Of a DNA stretch of 64,000 nt, positions 9,456 to 18,815 are shown piece after piece (positions within the stretch are counted from its first letter, which is position 1; each line of letters starts with the position of its first letter). The notes beneath the pieces were generated by a model that saw only the letters and a list, made by a program, of their open reading frames with translations, was not told the origin of the DNA and made no database searches. The stretch is from Levilactobacillus mulengensis (GTDB taxonomy: Bacteria > Bacillota > Bacilli > Lactobacillales > Lactobacillaceae), in NCBI RefSeq assembly GCF_003946045.1, contig NZ_RHNW01000005.1:1-64000 (forward strand), read 5' to 3'. Both the position numbers and the translations under genes were made by a program.

Positions 9456-10550
9456 TTAAGCTTCGGGAACTTGTTGCGTAATGCAATGGATATTACCGCC
9501 ACCGAGTAAGACTTCACGAGCGGGAACGCCCACAACTTTGCGGTCTGGGTAAAGTTCTTCCAGCGTTGCTTTGGCCTTCTCGTCGGCTGGATCACCGAAC
9601 AGTGGGAAGACGATGCCGCCGTTAGCTGTGTAGTAGTTCACGTAGCTGGCAGCCAAGCGGTCGCCTTCAGTCCGTGGTAAGGTTCCATCAACCGCGTCGA
9701 CGCCTTCGCTTTCTTCCTTGGTAATGGTGATTGGCTTTGGCAAGTAGAGCTTAACGACCTTGATTTTCCGGCCTTTAGCATCCGTTGCGTTTTCCAAAAT
9801 ATCCAAGTTTTCCTTAGAAATCTTGTATTGTGGATCGTTCTTGTCATCCGTCCAAGCTAAGGCAACTACGCCTGGCTTAACAAAGTTGGCAATGTTATCA
9901 ACGTGACCATTAGTTTCATCGAGGTAAATCCCGTTCTTTAACCAGATAACCTTCTTCAAGTTCAGGTTTTCCTTCAGAACTTCTTCAATCTGTTCCTTGG
10001 ACAGCTGTGAGTTCCGGCCGTCAGACAACAGGCATTCTTCAGTGGTGATCAGCGTGCCTTCACCATCGACGTGAATGGAGCCACCTTCCAAAATGAAATC
10101 GTCTAACCGGTAACGGTCAACGTGTTCCAATTCAGTCATCTTTTCAGCAACCCGGTCGTCCTTGTCCCATGGGAAGTAGAGGCCATCAACTAAGCCACCC
10201 CAGGAATTGAACGTCCAGTCAACGCCCCGCAGGCCGCCCTTGTCGTTCTTAACAAAGGTTGCGCCACAGTCACGAATCCAGGAATCGTCATTAGACATTT
10301 CAACAACTTCAACGTCGTCAGGCAAGAGGTTTTTGGCATTGGCGTACTGGTCATCATTGACACCGACCGTGACGTGTTCGAATTGGGAAATGGCCTTAGC
10401 CACTTCAACGAACGTCTTTTGGGCAGGCTTACCACCGTTACGCCAGTTATCTGGACGTTGTGGCCACAGGATGTAAACACCCTTGTGTTGTTCGAATTCA
10501 CCTGGCATGCGGTAACCGTCTTGTTTTGGTGTACTATCTAACGTCTTCAT
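9456..10550 (-). CDS. aguA: Agmatine deiminase (active copy)
   Basis: A 364-residue agmatine iminohydrolase converting agmatine to N-carbamoylputrescine and ammonia. All expected active-site residues are visible: Asp in DSWIRDCG, Glu in [11 protein letters not shown], His and Asp in NGHVDN, and the nucleophile Cys356 in GGGNIHC near the C-terminus. AAGGAG lies 11 bases before the ATG. It follows aguD by 23 bases in the ptcA-aguD-aguA-arcC order. Comparison with the paralogue at 6835-7941 shows which residues that copy has lost. Confidence 0.97.
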   Translation of the reverse strand: MKTLDSTPKQDGYRMPGEFEQHKGVYILWPQRPDNWRNGGKPAQKTFVEVAKAISQFEHVTVGVNDDQYANAKNLLPDDVEVVEMSNDDSWIRDCGATFVKNDKGGLRGVDWTFNSWGGLVDGLYFPWDKDDRVAEKMTELEHVDRYRLDDFILEGGSIHVDGEGTLITTEECLLSDGRNSQLSKEQIEEVLKENLNLKKVIWLKNGIYLDETNGHVDNIANFVKPGVVALAWTDDKNDPQYKISKENLDILENATDAKGRKIKVVKLYLPKPITITKEESEGVDAVDGTLPRTEGDRLAASYVNYYTANGGIVFPLFGDPADEKAKATLEELYPDRKVVGVPAREVLLGGGNIHCITQQVPEA

Positions 10551-10573
10551 ACTTATTTCAGCTCCTTATCAAT

Positions 10574-11974
10574 TTAGTTGTTTTCGTTTGCAGGTTTCGT
10601 TTCAGAATCTTGTTTAGCCGGTTGATGATGTTCTGCGTAACGGACCACAATTTCACCAACAGCTAACGTAATGATAACCCCAATCAGGACTGGCATCTTG
10701 CTGGAAATCTCACTCGCAGAGCCGTTCATTGGAACAATGGAGAAGATAATCGTCAAAATTAAGAGCACTTCTGGTACCCAAGTCATTAAGTTAATCATGA
10801 GCTTGCCACCAGGAACCTTGAATGGCCGTTCTTTGTCTGGATCTGACTGCCGTAATTTCCAGAAAGCTGGGAATAACATGGTGTAGGATAAGAGCAAAGC
10901 AACCACGTTCAGGGAGAAGAAAGCCCAGAAAATGTCTTGGTTAGGAATGAATGGGGCAGCAATGACCAGCACACTGGCAATGATACCGTTCAGGTAACCC
11001 GTCCCAACGGGCATTCCTTTGGCGTTTTCCTTGGCAAAGATTCGTGGTAAAGCGCCATCTTTCCCGGCGTAGTCGGCAACGTAGTTAACCCCTAACGCCC
11101 AGGAAATCATTTCAGAAACTAAGATGTACAGGAAGAAGATCCCGATTAGAATGACGAACCAGTTCATGTGACCAATCAACAGCACAAAACTGTCGATCAA
11201 ACCACTGGAAGCAGACAATTTGTCAGTTGGAATCGCAGCACCCATCCCGAAGGCCCCTAACAGGTAGAAGAAGGCAATCAAGATACCACCATAGATGATG
11301 GCTTGGGGGATTTGTTTCTTAGGATTGTCCATGTCATCGGCCATCGTAGCCACAACTTCAAAACCTAAGAAGTTGAAGATGATGACGGATAAGTTGGTCA
11401 AACCAGATAAGTTAAAGTGTGGCATCAGCGTCTGTAACGTGAAGGTGTTGGCCACCCCACGCGTCATGGCAACGTAGATTCCCAAACCACCTAACGCCAG
11501 AATAGTGAAAATCTTGGTGAAGGCCGCTAAGTTCATGATCCATTTACTCTCGGAAACGGGTTGGTTCCCCATTAGGACAACGACCCAAACAAAGACTAAC
11601 TGAACAATAATTGACCCTAACGTATTAAGCTTGATATTAAATATCTGATCACTGACTTGGACGAATAACACGGCCAAACTCGCCATCCATAATGGGTAGT
11701 TAATCCAGTAGAGCCATGCTAACCGGCCACCCCAGCGTTGACCAAATGCTTGACGAACCCAATCATATAAGCCACCGTCCCCGGTGTAGGTCGTCCCCAG
11801 CTCGGATGAAATTAAACCATACGGGATGAAGAACAAGATTAATAAGAAAATCCACCAGAAGAACTGCGACGGGCCGATAGCAGCCGCCGGAGCGACCGAT
11901 TCCACGACCATGATGACAACCACCGACATTAAGACGGCGTCAAATAGTCTAAACTTTTTCTTTTCTGTTTGCAC
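10574..11974 (-). CDS. aguD: Agmatine/putrescine antiporter
   Basis: A 466-residue amino acid-polyamine-organocation (APC) family membrane protein with about twelve helices; the first helix carries the GPSQFFWW segment and the charged C-terminal tail is cytoplasmic. In agmatine loci this protein imports agmatine in exchange for putrescine without net energy cost. The start is GTG at 11974, supported by AAGGAGATAGG about 9 bases upstream. It sits between ptcA (63 bases upstream) and aguA (23 bases downstream), so one transcript is likely. The substrate is inferred from context, not from residues. Confidence 0.92.
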   Translation of the reverse strand: MQTEKKKFRLFDAVLMSVVVIMVVESVAPAAAIGPSQFFWWIFLLILFFIPYGLISSELGTTYTGDGGLYDWVRQAFGQRWGGRLAWLYWINYPLWMASLAVLFVQVSDQIFNIKLNTLGSIIVQLVFVWVVVLMGNQPVSESKWIMNLAAFTKIFTILALGGLGIYVAMTRGVANTFTLQTLMPHFNLSGLTNLSVIIFNFLGFEVVATMADDMDNPKKQIPQAIIYGGILIAFFYLLGAFGMGAAIPTDKLSASSGLIDSFVLLIGHMNWFVILIGIFFLYILVSEMISWALGVNYVADYAGKDGALPRIFAKENAKGMPVGTGYLNGIIASVLVIAAPFIPNQDIFWAFFSLNVVALLLSYTMLFPAFWKLRQSDPDKERPFKVPGGKLMINLMTWVPEVLLILTIIFSIVPMNGSASEISSKMPVLIGVIITLAVGEIVVRYAEHHQPAKQDSETKPANENN

Positions 11975-12037
11975 GATCCTATCTCCTTAGTCCGCTATCC
12001 TTGTTCCGTTGCGCGGCACTCTAATCGGATAACCAGT

Positions 12038-13072
12038 TTATTTTGCGTTACGTTCGTCAACGGCGTTCCGTAACATTAATTCAAATTCTGCATCGTACTT
12101 GTCAGCAACAGCCTTAGAAGCGTACTTCAATTCTGGGTTCAACAGGTAAACGAAGATAGCACGCATAGCCGTCTTACGGTTTTCAGCTTCGTCCCAAACG
12201 ATAGAGTAGTCGGAGTCAATGACTTCGTCGGTAACTTCTTCGCCACGGGTAGCTGGCAGGCAGTGCATGAACTTCACGTGATCGGAGGCCTTAGATACTA
12301 AGTCAGCGTTGACTTGGTACTTAGGGTAGAAAATCTTCATCCGGTCATCCTTGGATAATTCAGCTTCGTACAAGCCGTACCAAACATCGGTGTAGATAAA
12401 GTCGGCATCCTTCATGGCTTCGTCAGCGTCTTCAGTAACTAAGACAGAACCGCCAGAAACTTCAGCGTTCTTCTTACCAATTTCAAGGGTTTCAGGCTTG
12501 ATTTGGAAGCCTTTAGGGCCAAATTGTACGAAGTCCATCCCCATCTTGGTCGCCATGAACATGGTTGAAACACAAACTTGGGTAGCGTCACCAACAAAGA
12601 CAATCTTGCAGTCGCTAAGCTTCTTGCCCTTTGGTAAGTGTTCCGTCATGGTAATGATGTCGCCAAGTTCTTGCGTTGGGTGGTTGTAGTCACTCATGAA
12701 GTTAACCACTGGCACCTTAGCAAATTTACCAACTTCAGCAACGGTGTGGTGACGTTCAACCCGGGCACCGATGATATCAAGGATGCGGCCCAGAACTTGT
12801 GACGTATCTTCAATGGATTCGTGACCACCTAATTGGATTTGGCCTGGTGCTAAGTATTGAGCGTGACCACCTAATTCAGTCATGGCAGCTTCGGCAGAAG
12901 TCCGGGTCCGCGTTGAGGATTGTTCAAAGATCATCCCGAGCGTCTTGTTCTTTAACAATGGTGGGTAGTAACCGTTTTTGATGGATTCCTTAATCTTGAT
13001 CCCCAATTCGATCATGTATTGGATTTCGTCTTTCGTGTAAGTGTTGGTATCAATAAAATCGCGTTTAGTCAT
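12038..13072 (-). CDS. ptcA: Putrescine carbamoyltransferase
   Basis: A 344-residue transcarbamylase that phosphorolyses N-carbamoylputrescine to putrescine and carbamoyl phosphate. The carbamoyl-phosphate motif SSTRTRT is near residue 53, the [10 protein letters not shown] segment follows in the middle, and the substrate-side HCLP motif is near residue 270. The C-terminal extension is longer than in ornithine transcarbamylases, which is characteristic of the putrescine enzymes. AGAGGAG lies 8 bases before the ATG. As first gene of the locus it carries the upstream cre site. Confidence 0.95.
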   Translation of the reverse strand: MTKRDFIDTNTYTKDEIQYMIELGIKIKESIKNGYYPPLLKNKTLGMIFEQSSTRTRTSAEAAMTELGGHAQYLAPGQIQLGGHESIEDTSQVLGRILDIIGARVERHHTVAEVGKFAKVPVVNFMSDYNHPTQELGDIITMTEHLPKGKKLSDCKIVFVGDATQVCVSTMFMATKMGMDFVQFGPKGFQIKPETLEIGKKNAEVSGGSVLVTEDADEAMKDADFIYTDVWYGLYEAELSKDDRMKIFYPKYQVNADLVSKASDHVKFMHCLPATRGEEVTDEVIDSDYSIVWDEAENRKTAMRAIFVYLLNPELKYASKAVADKYDAEFELMLRNAVDERNAK

Positions 13073-13154
13073 GTCAATTACTCCTCTATATTTTTTATTT
13101 GTGTTGTTCGTATCAATTGATTACGTGCTTAGCATAATGTAAATATGCACTCTT

Positions 13155-13168
13155 GGGAAGCGTTTTCA
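13155..13168 (-). promoter_or_regulatory. cre (CcpA) site upstream of ptcA
   Basis: TGAAAACGCTTCCC on the minus strand matches the cre consensus TGWAANCGNTWNCW at 13 of 14 positions. It lies about 85 bases before ptcA and overlaps a possible -35 (TTCCCA) that is 17 bases from TATGCT. Catabolite repression of the agmatine operon is inferred. Confidence 0.6.
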
Positions 13169-13204
13169 GGCAAGCTGATTCTAGGGTTTTCGGGGTGTTT
13201 CTAG

Positions 13205-13312
13205 TTTCATTTGATGAAACATGTTTCATCGTTGGTGGAGCACTGAACGGTGTAGCCTGTGGTTGTGCTGATTCAATTTAGAGCATGCTCTGGACTCGTA
13301 ACTGATGAAACA
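13205..13312. promoter_or_regulatory. Cluster of TTTCAT/ATGAAA palindromes
   Basis: A perfect 18-bp palindrome, GATGAAACATGTTTCATC, occupies 13213-13230 and shares its left arm with an adjoining inverted pair (GTTTCAT, 3 bases, ATGAAAC at 13205-13220... ). TGATGAAACA recurs at 13303-13312. These look like operators in the ptcA/thiolase divergent region. The rest of 13073-13537 is non-coding. Confidence 0.5.
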
Positions 13313-13392
13313 CACTAGCACAATGCCTCTGCTCTAGGTCTAGTTGAATATATTATGTATAAAATTACATGTTATTTATAAAATGGATTTGT

Positions 13393-13449
13393 CGTTGCTC
13401 ATCTTGCATCGAATTGAGCAACGCCGAATTCCTTAAGAAAATGCAAATC
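13393..13449. repeat. 9-bp stem followed by second copy of the 23-bp repeat
   Basis: CGTTGCTCA (13393-13401) and TGAGCAACG (13415-13423) form a stem without a T run. Bases 13427-13449 repeat 5921-5943 exactly. The position is upstream of the thiolase gene. Confidence 0.55.
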
Positions 13450-13537
13450 CCCAATCATCTTGGCACGTAATCCAAGACAAACCGGGGAAAGTCAGTTATA
13501 TTTAAAGTTCGGATACTATCGGAAAAGGAGAGTTATC

Positions 13538-14707
13538 ATGGCAGAAGAAGTTGTGATTGTTAGTGCGGTGCGGACCCCAATTGGTAAATTTGGGCGGAGT
13601 CTTCAAAAACTTTCGGCCGTTGACTTGGGAACCATCGCGGCACAGGCCGCCGTTAAGCGGTGCGGTCTTGCCCCCGCCATGATTCAGCAAACCATCTTTG
13701 GCACGGTGCTCCAAGCAGGGCTCGGCCAAAACGTGGCGCGCCAAATTGAACTGAACGCCGGCCTGCCTGTCACCAGCACGGCCATGACCATCAATCAGGT
13801 CTGCGGGTCCAGTCTCAAGGCGATTCGCCTGGGCCAAAGTGCCATCTTGATGGGCGACGCGGACGCCGTATTGGTCGGTGGAACGGAAAGTATGAGTAAC
13901 GCGCCATTCTTAAACAACAATATTCGGTGGGGGCAGAAGTTTGGCCACACCAGCTTAATCGACAGTCTGGCCCATGACGGCCTGACCGACGCTTTTGGTG
14001 GCGAAACGATGGGTATGACTGCGGAAAACGTGGCTGAAAAATACCACGTGAGTCGTGCCGAACAGGATGCTTTCGCCCTGCGTTCCCAACAGAACGCAAC
14101 GCAGGCTCAGCTCGACCACCGCTTTGACGCGGAAATCGTGCCGGTCAAGGTCGGCAACCAAACCATCACGGCGGACGAACCCGTCCGAACGACGACATCG
14201 GCGGATCAACTAGCCGCCCTGAAGCCTTCCTTCAAGGCAGATGGCACCGTCACGGCGGGGAACGCCGCTGGCTTGAACGATGGTGCCGCTGCTATGGTAC
14301 TGATGCGCAAATCGACTGCGCTGGCCGCGGGTATCCCTTACCTGGCAACCTTAGGTGCATATCAAGAAACTGGTATTGACCCCGCCATCATGGGGTACGC
14401 GCCCGTCACAGCGATTCAAGGCGCCCTGGCCAAAGCCAATCTAACGGTGAACGATGTTGATCGTTTCGAGGTTAATGAGGCCTTTGCTGCTCAGTCCGTC
14501 GCCATCACCCGTGACCTTCACATCCCCAACGACCGGTTAAACGTGAACGGTGGTAGTATCGCTCTCGGCCATCCCCTGGGCGCATCCGGCACCCGCATCG
14601 TGGTTACGCTACTGCACGAACTCATCCGGGCAGACCTGCACCGCGGCCTGGCCTCTATGTGTATCGGCGGCGGGATGGGTATTGCGCTCACCATTTCGCG
14701 CGATTAG
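13538..14707 (+). CDS. Acetyl-CoA C-acetyltransferase (thiolase)
   Basis: A 389-residue thiolase condensing two acetyl-CoA to acetoacetyl-CoA, in lactic acid bacteria usually the first step of the mevalonate route to isoprenoids. The acyl-accepting Cys89 lies in NQVCGSS, the NEAFAAQ motif and the GHPLGASG histidine follow, and the second catalytic Cys is in CIGGGMG near residue 375. ATG at 13538 is chosen because AAAAGGAG precedes it and the protein then starts at the conserved N-terminus; the frame extends upstream to 13460 without a good start. It is divergent from ptcA. Confidence 0.93.
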   Translation: MAEEVVIVSAVRTPIGKFGRSLQKLSAVDLGTIAAQAAVKRCGLAPAMIQQTIFGTVLQAGLGQNVARQIELNAGLPVTSTAMTINQVCGSSLKAIRLGQSAILMGDADAVLVGGTESMSNAPFLNNNIRWGQKFGHTSLIDSLAHDGLTDAFGGETMGMTAENVAEKYHVSRAEQDAFALRSQQNATQAQLDHRFDAEIVPVKVGNQTITADEPVRTTTSADQLAALKPSFKADGTVTAGNAAGLNDGAAAMVLMRKSTALAAGIPYLATLGAYQETGIDPAIMGYAPVTAIQGALAKANLTVNDVDRFEVNEAFAAQSVAITRDLHIPNDRLNVNGGSIALGHPLGASGTRIVVTLLHELIRADLHRGLASMCIGGGMGIALTISRD

Positions 14708-14717
14708 CCACGAGGTC

Positions 14718-14726
14718 TGGTATAAT
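14718..14726 (+). promoter_or_regulatory. Extended -10 promoter
   Basis: TGG-TATAAT (-10 at 14721-14726) is an extended -10 element; no good -35 is present. It starts within 20 bases of the thiolase stop and would give the small membrane gene at 14762 its own transcript. Confidence 0.6.
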
Positions 14727-14761
14727 GACGGTAACTATTCAACGTAAGGGAAGCGGACGCA

Positions 14762-14953
14762 ATGCTAACAGCGGATTTTGACGTTAAACTTAAACTGATT
14801 ATTTTACTCGTCGTCGGCCTCGTGGTGCTCGCCAGTGTGGTCGGTTACCTCTGGCACCGTGATCACCACTACAGCCAGTCATTCACCGGTGTCTTCGGCG
14901 TGATGGTCGTTCAGGCTTTCGTGCTCGTCTCTTTACTCCTCATTCATCAATAA
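14762..14953 (+). CDS. Small two-helix membrane protein
   Basis: A 63-residue protein of unknown function with two hydrophobic segments (about residues 11-28 and 43-60) joined by a polar loop containing HRDHHYSQS. An AAGGGAAG ribosome site lies about 9 bases before the ATG, and an extended -10 promoter sits 36 bases upstream. A strong terminator follows directly. The separate promoter and terminator support a real gene. Confidence 0.75.
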   Translation: MLTADFDVKLKLIILLVVGLVVLASVVGYLWHRDHHYSQSFTGVFGVMVVQAFVLVSLLLIHQ

Positions 14954-14954
14954 A

Positions 14955-15005
14955 TTAAAAAAACGAGGTCGACCCTGCCAATTTGGCGGGATCAACCTCG
15001 TTTTT
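14955..15005. terminator. Bidirectional terminator between the small membrane gene and addA
   Basis: AACGAGGT and AACCTCGTT arms flank an inner CCCTGCCA/TGGCGGG hairpin, with A and T runs outside. Genes converge here. Confidence 0.88.
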
Positions 15006-15023
15006 GCATCTAATCATTTTATC

Positions 15024-18000
15024 TTAATCTGGTAAATTCTGAATCTGTTTAACCGGTACCGGCAATAAGTCACCACTAGCCAACAGATACAGGTACTGCG
15101 CCAGCACGGGTTTGCCCGTCATCTGTTTCAATGCCGCTGCATACAGATTTACTTGACCCCCATAACGGTCGAGCAATTTGGCTTCGCTTTGGGCAACGGC
15201 CTTCATGTTGACGTGATCGGTCTTGTAGTCAAACAGGATAACCCCGTCCGCCGTTTCCAAGTAACCATCGACAATCCCATGGACCAATACCTGTGAGTCG
15301 GCTTCCTTAAAGTCCCGGAACAAGCTTCGCGCCGGCATCAGTAGGGAGAATGGCACTTCACGATGAAGATCTTGTGGGTCCGCCAGAATCTGCTGGCCGA
15401 GTTCGCTGCTGTAGAAGCGCAAAATGAATTCCGGTTGAATACGCTGCGCCACCTCTGCTGACAAGACTTGGTCAGCTACCAGTTGATCAATGACCTCCTG
15501 AACGCTGTCGGCCGTGGGTGCGGTCGTGACGTCTAGCTTCTGGAGCACCAGGTGGGTCGCGCTCCCAATTTCAGTTGGCAAGGGCTCCCGCACCGTTTGT
15601 AAGAAATATGGCCGCGCAAAATCGTGGGTCACGAACCGGTTCCCGGTCGTCTGGCCCGTGGCGCTGGCTCGGTACTCGCCAATCGACGCGTTGTCGGGAT
15701 CCTCAAACAATCGCTTGGCCTCGGAAACTGACTGGTAGGCTGTGGTCATCGTTGCCGCCTGGTGCGGATAGTGGAAGTCCATGATTTGCTGGATTTGTTC
15801 ACCAGAAACCGCCTTAGCAGTCACCTTGGCGGCCGTTTCACTGGTCGTTTGGAGCCAATCCGTTGCTGCTTCATTAACACTTTGGGCGGGTTCCAAATCA
15901 TTAGCCGTCGCAAACGCGATACCAAAATCAGCAGGGTCGCCAGCTAAGCCTGAGAAGGTCGTTGACCCTTGACGTAAGTCGGCCGAGAATTTGGGATCAC
16001 GAACCAGGCACATCCCAATCCAGTCGAGATAGTTCGCTTGTGTCGACTTTTCCCGCAAGGTCGCGTTCAACACTAGATCAGGACTCTGATAGGCCTGCTC
16101 CCACGCCGCAATGGCCTCCGCCTGGGTCTTGTGCGACCCAACAATGTAGAGTCGAGATTCTGCCCGGGTTAGGGCCACGTACAGTTTCCGCATCTCTTCG
16201 GCCAGGCTGGCCCGCGAAATGGCCTGGGCCGTGACCAGCTTCTGCAGGCTCGGCGCCTTGACACGGCTGTCCGGGTCCAGATAATCAATCCCAATCCCGG
16301 TCTTGCCACTCATGACGTAGTTCCCCTGTTGGTCCTGCTTATTGAACTGACGGGACGCATCCATGATGAAGACCACTGGAAACTCCAGTCCCTTACTCCC
16401 ATGAATGGTCATGACCGACACGGCATCCGTTGCCGTTTGTACCGGCGCACCCGCCAAATCGGCATCGCGCTCCTGTAGGCGTTCCACGAACCGGACAAAC
16501 TGGAATAGGCCTTTAAAGCTACTCTTTTCATAGCTCTGGGCCCGTTCATACAGCGCATGTAAATTGGCCTGACGCTGCTCCCCAGCTGGCATCCCTCCGA
16601 CATAATCGAGGAAGCCGGTGTCCTGGTAAATACGCCAGATCAAGGTGACCAATTCATTTTGCTGGGCCACGTCCCGGAAGGTTTGTAGCTGTTCCAAGAA
16701 GTGGGTCACTTTCGTATGGACCTGTTGCTGGAAATCACTCGCCTTGGGGCCCGCAAAGGTCTGCTGGAAATGCAGTAGCGCCTGGTAGTAATCCCCCGTC
16801 TTCTGGTTGATTCGAAGCATCGCCAGTTCATTTTCGTTTAACCCTACGATGGGCGACCGTAATACCGCAGCCAACGGAATATCCTGATAGGGGTTATCAA
16901 TGATTCGCAGTAACGCCATCATGATTTGAATTTCAGTCGTCTTGAAATAATTCTGCGCATCGTTCACGACCACCGGGATTCCCAGTCGCCGGAGCTCATC
17001 GGTAATGATCAGGTTATTGGTTCGGGTCGGCGTTAACAGCGTAATATCCCCGTAAGTCATGTCCCGAACTTCTTTTTCATCCCGGTCATAAATGGGCGTC
17101 TTAGCGGCAATCAATTCCTTAATTTTTTGACCTACCATCAGGACTTCGCCTTGGTGTTTGTTATCGACCTGGAAGGTGGGGTCCATGGGTTCACCATCAC
17201 CCGCGGCCTCTTCAGCCCCCTCGGTCAAGTAAACCAGCAACTCAGCGGTGCTCTTGGCACCAGCGCCCTGCTCATCGTAATAGGTCGCCCCATACTTCAG
17301 CTGCGCGGAACCGGTGTACGCGATTTCTCCCAGCTCACGGTCCATCAACTGCTTAAAGATCAAGTTGGTAAAATCATCGACGTTTTTCATCGACCGGAAG
17401 TTTTCGGCCAGAACGATCAACTGACCGGCGTCACCATTGGCTTCGTAGTGGTCCGTCTTGTCCATGAAAAGCGTCGGGTCCGCCTGCCGGAACCGGTAGA
17501 TGGACTGCTTAACGTCCCCCACCATGAAGAGATTGCCGTGGGGAGCTGGTTGCGCGATGGCCGTTAAAATGGCCTCTTGCAGCCCGTTGGTATCTTGATA
17601 TTCATCGATCATGATTTCCTGATACTGCTCGCGTAATTGTGCCGCGACCTGGCGGGATTGGTCCGTATCGCTGGTTAGGATTTCCAGTGCCGCGTGTTCA
17701 ATATCCGCGAAGTCCAGGACGTGGCGACGCTGTTTCTCTTGCCGATAGGCATCCCGAAAGGCGCCCACGACCCGGGCCAGTTCACCGACCAATTCGCCGG
17801 ACTTGGCAATCGTGGTTGTGGCCTGCTCCTCGGTCTGCAGCAGGTAGGACTTCTGTAATTTTTCCAACTGCTTCTTGGCTGGATCATAGTAGGTCGACTT
17901 CAGCTCATCGTAAACGGGATAGTCTTCGTTCGTCTTCCGAATCGACGGCATGCGGCCCCAGGAGAAGCCCTGAATCGCCGCTCTCAGCGCGTTCCAACTC

Positions 18001-18815
18001 TCGCCATCTACTAACGCGATGATGCCTTCTAAGTCGCTCAGCAGGGGCGTCAGGTGGTCCAATTGCTTGGTTAAGTCCGCCTGCGTGGCAATCTGTTGGG
18101 CACTGGTCAGGTCGGCCTTGATCTGTTGTAATTGCTGACTAAATAGCGGCTTTAACCGTTCCTGATAGAAGGTCGTGCCGGTCAAATGGTCACTATCCAA
18201 CTGATACGGTTGCGGCAAGGCCGCTAACCAGGCCGCTGGGTCGGGCGTGGCGTTTGCAAACGTATAGGTCTGCTGTACCAGTTCGGCCAAACCATCATCG
18301 CTCCGGTCACCGGAGAAATTCTCCGTCAACCGTGCGAATAACCCAGATTCATCATTGGCGTAGAGATCTTCACGAAGGTCCGACCAGACTTCGTCACGGA
18401 GCAACGCATTTTCCGTTTCATCCGCCAACAACCGGAAGACCGGGTCCATATCGATGACATAATAATAGTGCTGCAAAATCCGCAAGCAAAAAGCATCCAG
18501 GGTACTGATATCCGCGACGGGCAGTTGGTTGAGCTGTCGTAGATAAAACTGTTGCTGTTCGCTATTGCCCTGGCTTGCCGTGAGTTCGGCGCGCAGGCTG
18601 GTTTGAATCCGGTCACGCATTTCCGCGGCTGCGGCCTTGGTAAAGGTCACAATCAGGATGCGATCGATACCCATCCCCGCCTTCAGGTGCTCAATCACCC
18701 GTTGGACCAACACCCGGGTCTTCCCAGAACCGGCCGAGGCCGAGACCAACAAATTATTACCCGTTTGATAAATCGCATCGTGTTGACTCTGCGTGTACTT
18801 AAATTTTGTGCTCAT
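15024..18815 (-). CDS. addA: ATP-dependent helicase/nuclease subunit A (AddA/RexA)
   Basis: A 1263-residue UvrD-family helicase with a C-terminal RecB-type nuclease, the motor of double-strand-break end processing for RecA repair. Walker A is SASAGSGKT (residues 25-33), motif II is IDEYQDTN, motif V is TIHGSKGLEFP, motif VI is YVALTRAESRLY, and the nuclease core is FDYKTDHV near the C-terminus. ATG at 18815 has AGGAGGG 7 bases upstream; the frame extends upstream to 18863 inside addB. Its start overlaps the addB stop by 17 bases, so the two are translationally coupled. Confidence 0.96.
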   Translation of the reverse strand: MSTKFKYTQSQHDAIYQTGNNLLVSASAGSGKTRVLVQRVIEHLKAGMGIDRILIVTFTKAAAAEMRDRIQTSLRAELTASQGNSEQQQFYLRQLNQLPVADISTLDAFCLRILQHYYYVIDMDPVFRLLADETENALLRDEVWSDLREDLYANDESGLFARLTENFSGDRSDDGLAELVQQTYTFANATPDPAAWLAALPQPYQLDSDHLTGTTFYQERLKPLFSQQLQQIKADLTSAQQIATQADLTKQLDHLTPLLSDLEGIIALVDGESWNALRAAIQGFSWGRMPSIRKTNEDYPVYDELKSTYYDPAKKQLEKLQKSYLLQTEEQATTTIAKSGELVGELARVVGAFRDAYRQEKQRRHVLDFADIEHAALEILTSDTDQSRQVAAQLREQYQEIMIDEYQDTNGLQEAILTAIAQPAPHGNLFMVGDVKQSIYRFRQADPTLFMDKTDHYEANGDAGQLIVLAENFRSMKNVDDFTNLIFKQLMDRELGEIAYTGSAQLKYGATYYDEQGAGAKSTAELLVYLTEGAEEAAGDGEPMDPTFQVDNKHQGEVLMVGQKIKELIAAKTPIYDRDEKEVRDMTYGDITLLTPTRTNNLIITDELRRLGIPVVVNDAQNYFKTTEIQIMMALLRIIDNPYQDIPLAAVLRSPIVGLNENELAMLRINQKTGDYYQALLHFQQTFAGPKASDFQQQVHTKVTHFLEQLQTFRDVAQQNELVTLIWRIYQDTGFLDYVGGMPAGEQRQANLHALYERAQSYEKSSFKGLFQFVRFVERLQERDADLAGAPVQTATDAVSVMTIHGSKGLEFPVVFIMDASRQFNKQDQQGNYVMSGKTGIGIDYLDPDSRVKAPSLQKLVTAQAISRASLAEEMRKLYVALTRAESRLYIVGSHKTQAEAIAAWEQAYQSPDLVLNATLREKSTQANYLDWIGMCLVRDPKFSADLRQGSTTFSGLAGDPADFGIAFATANDLEPAQSVNEAATDWLQTTSETAAKVTAKAVSGEQIQQIMDFHYPHQAATMTTAYQSVSEAKRLFEDPDNASIGEYRASATGQTTGNRFVTHDFARPYFLQTVREPLPTEIGSATHLVLQKLDVTTAPTADSVQEVIDQLVADQVLSAEVAQRIQPEFILRFYSSELGQQILADPQDLHREVPFSLLMPARSLFRDFKEADSQVLVHGIVDGYLETADGVILFDYKTDHVNMKAVAQSEAKLLDRYGGQVNLYAAALKQMTGKPVLAQYLYLLASGDLLPVPVKQIQNLPD

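Noticed and set aside
13213-13230. Palindrome GATGAAACATGTTTCATC as a fifth parS
   Set aside because: It contains the half-site letters in the opposite order (GAAAC-GTTTC rather than GTTTC-GAAAC), so ParB would not recognise it; treated as a separate operator candidate.
13073-15000. Tyrosine decarboxylase cluster next to the agmatine locus
   Set aside because: It is known beside agmatine genes in some L. brevis strains, but here the neighbour is a thiolase and no tyrDC-like gene is present.
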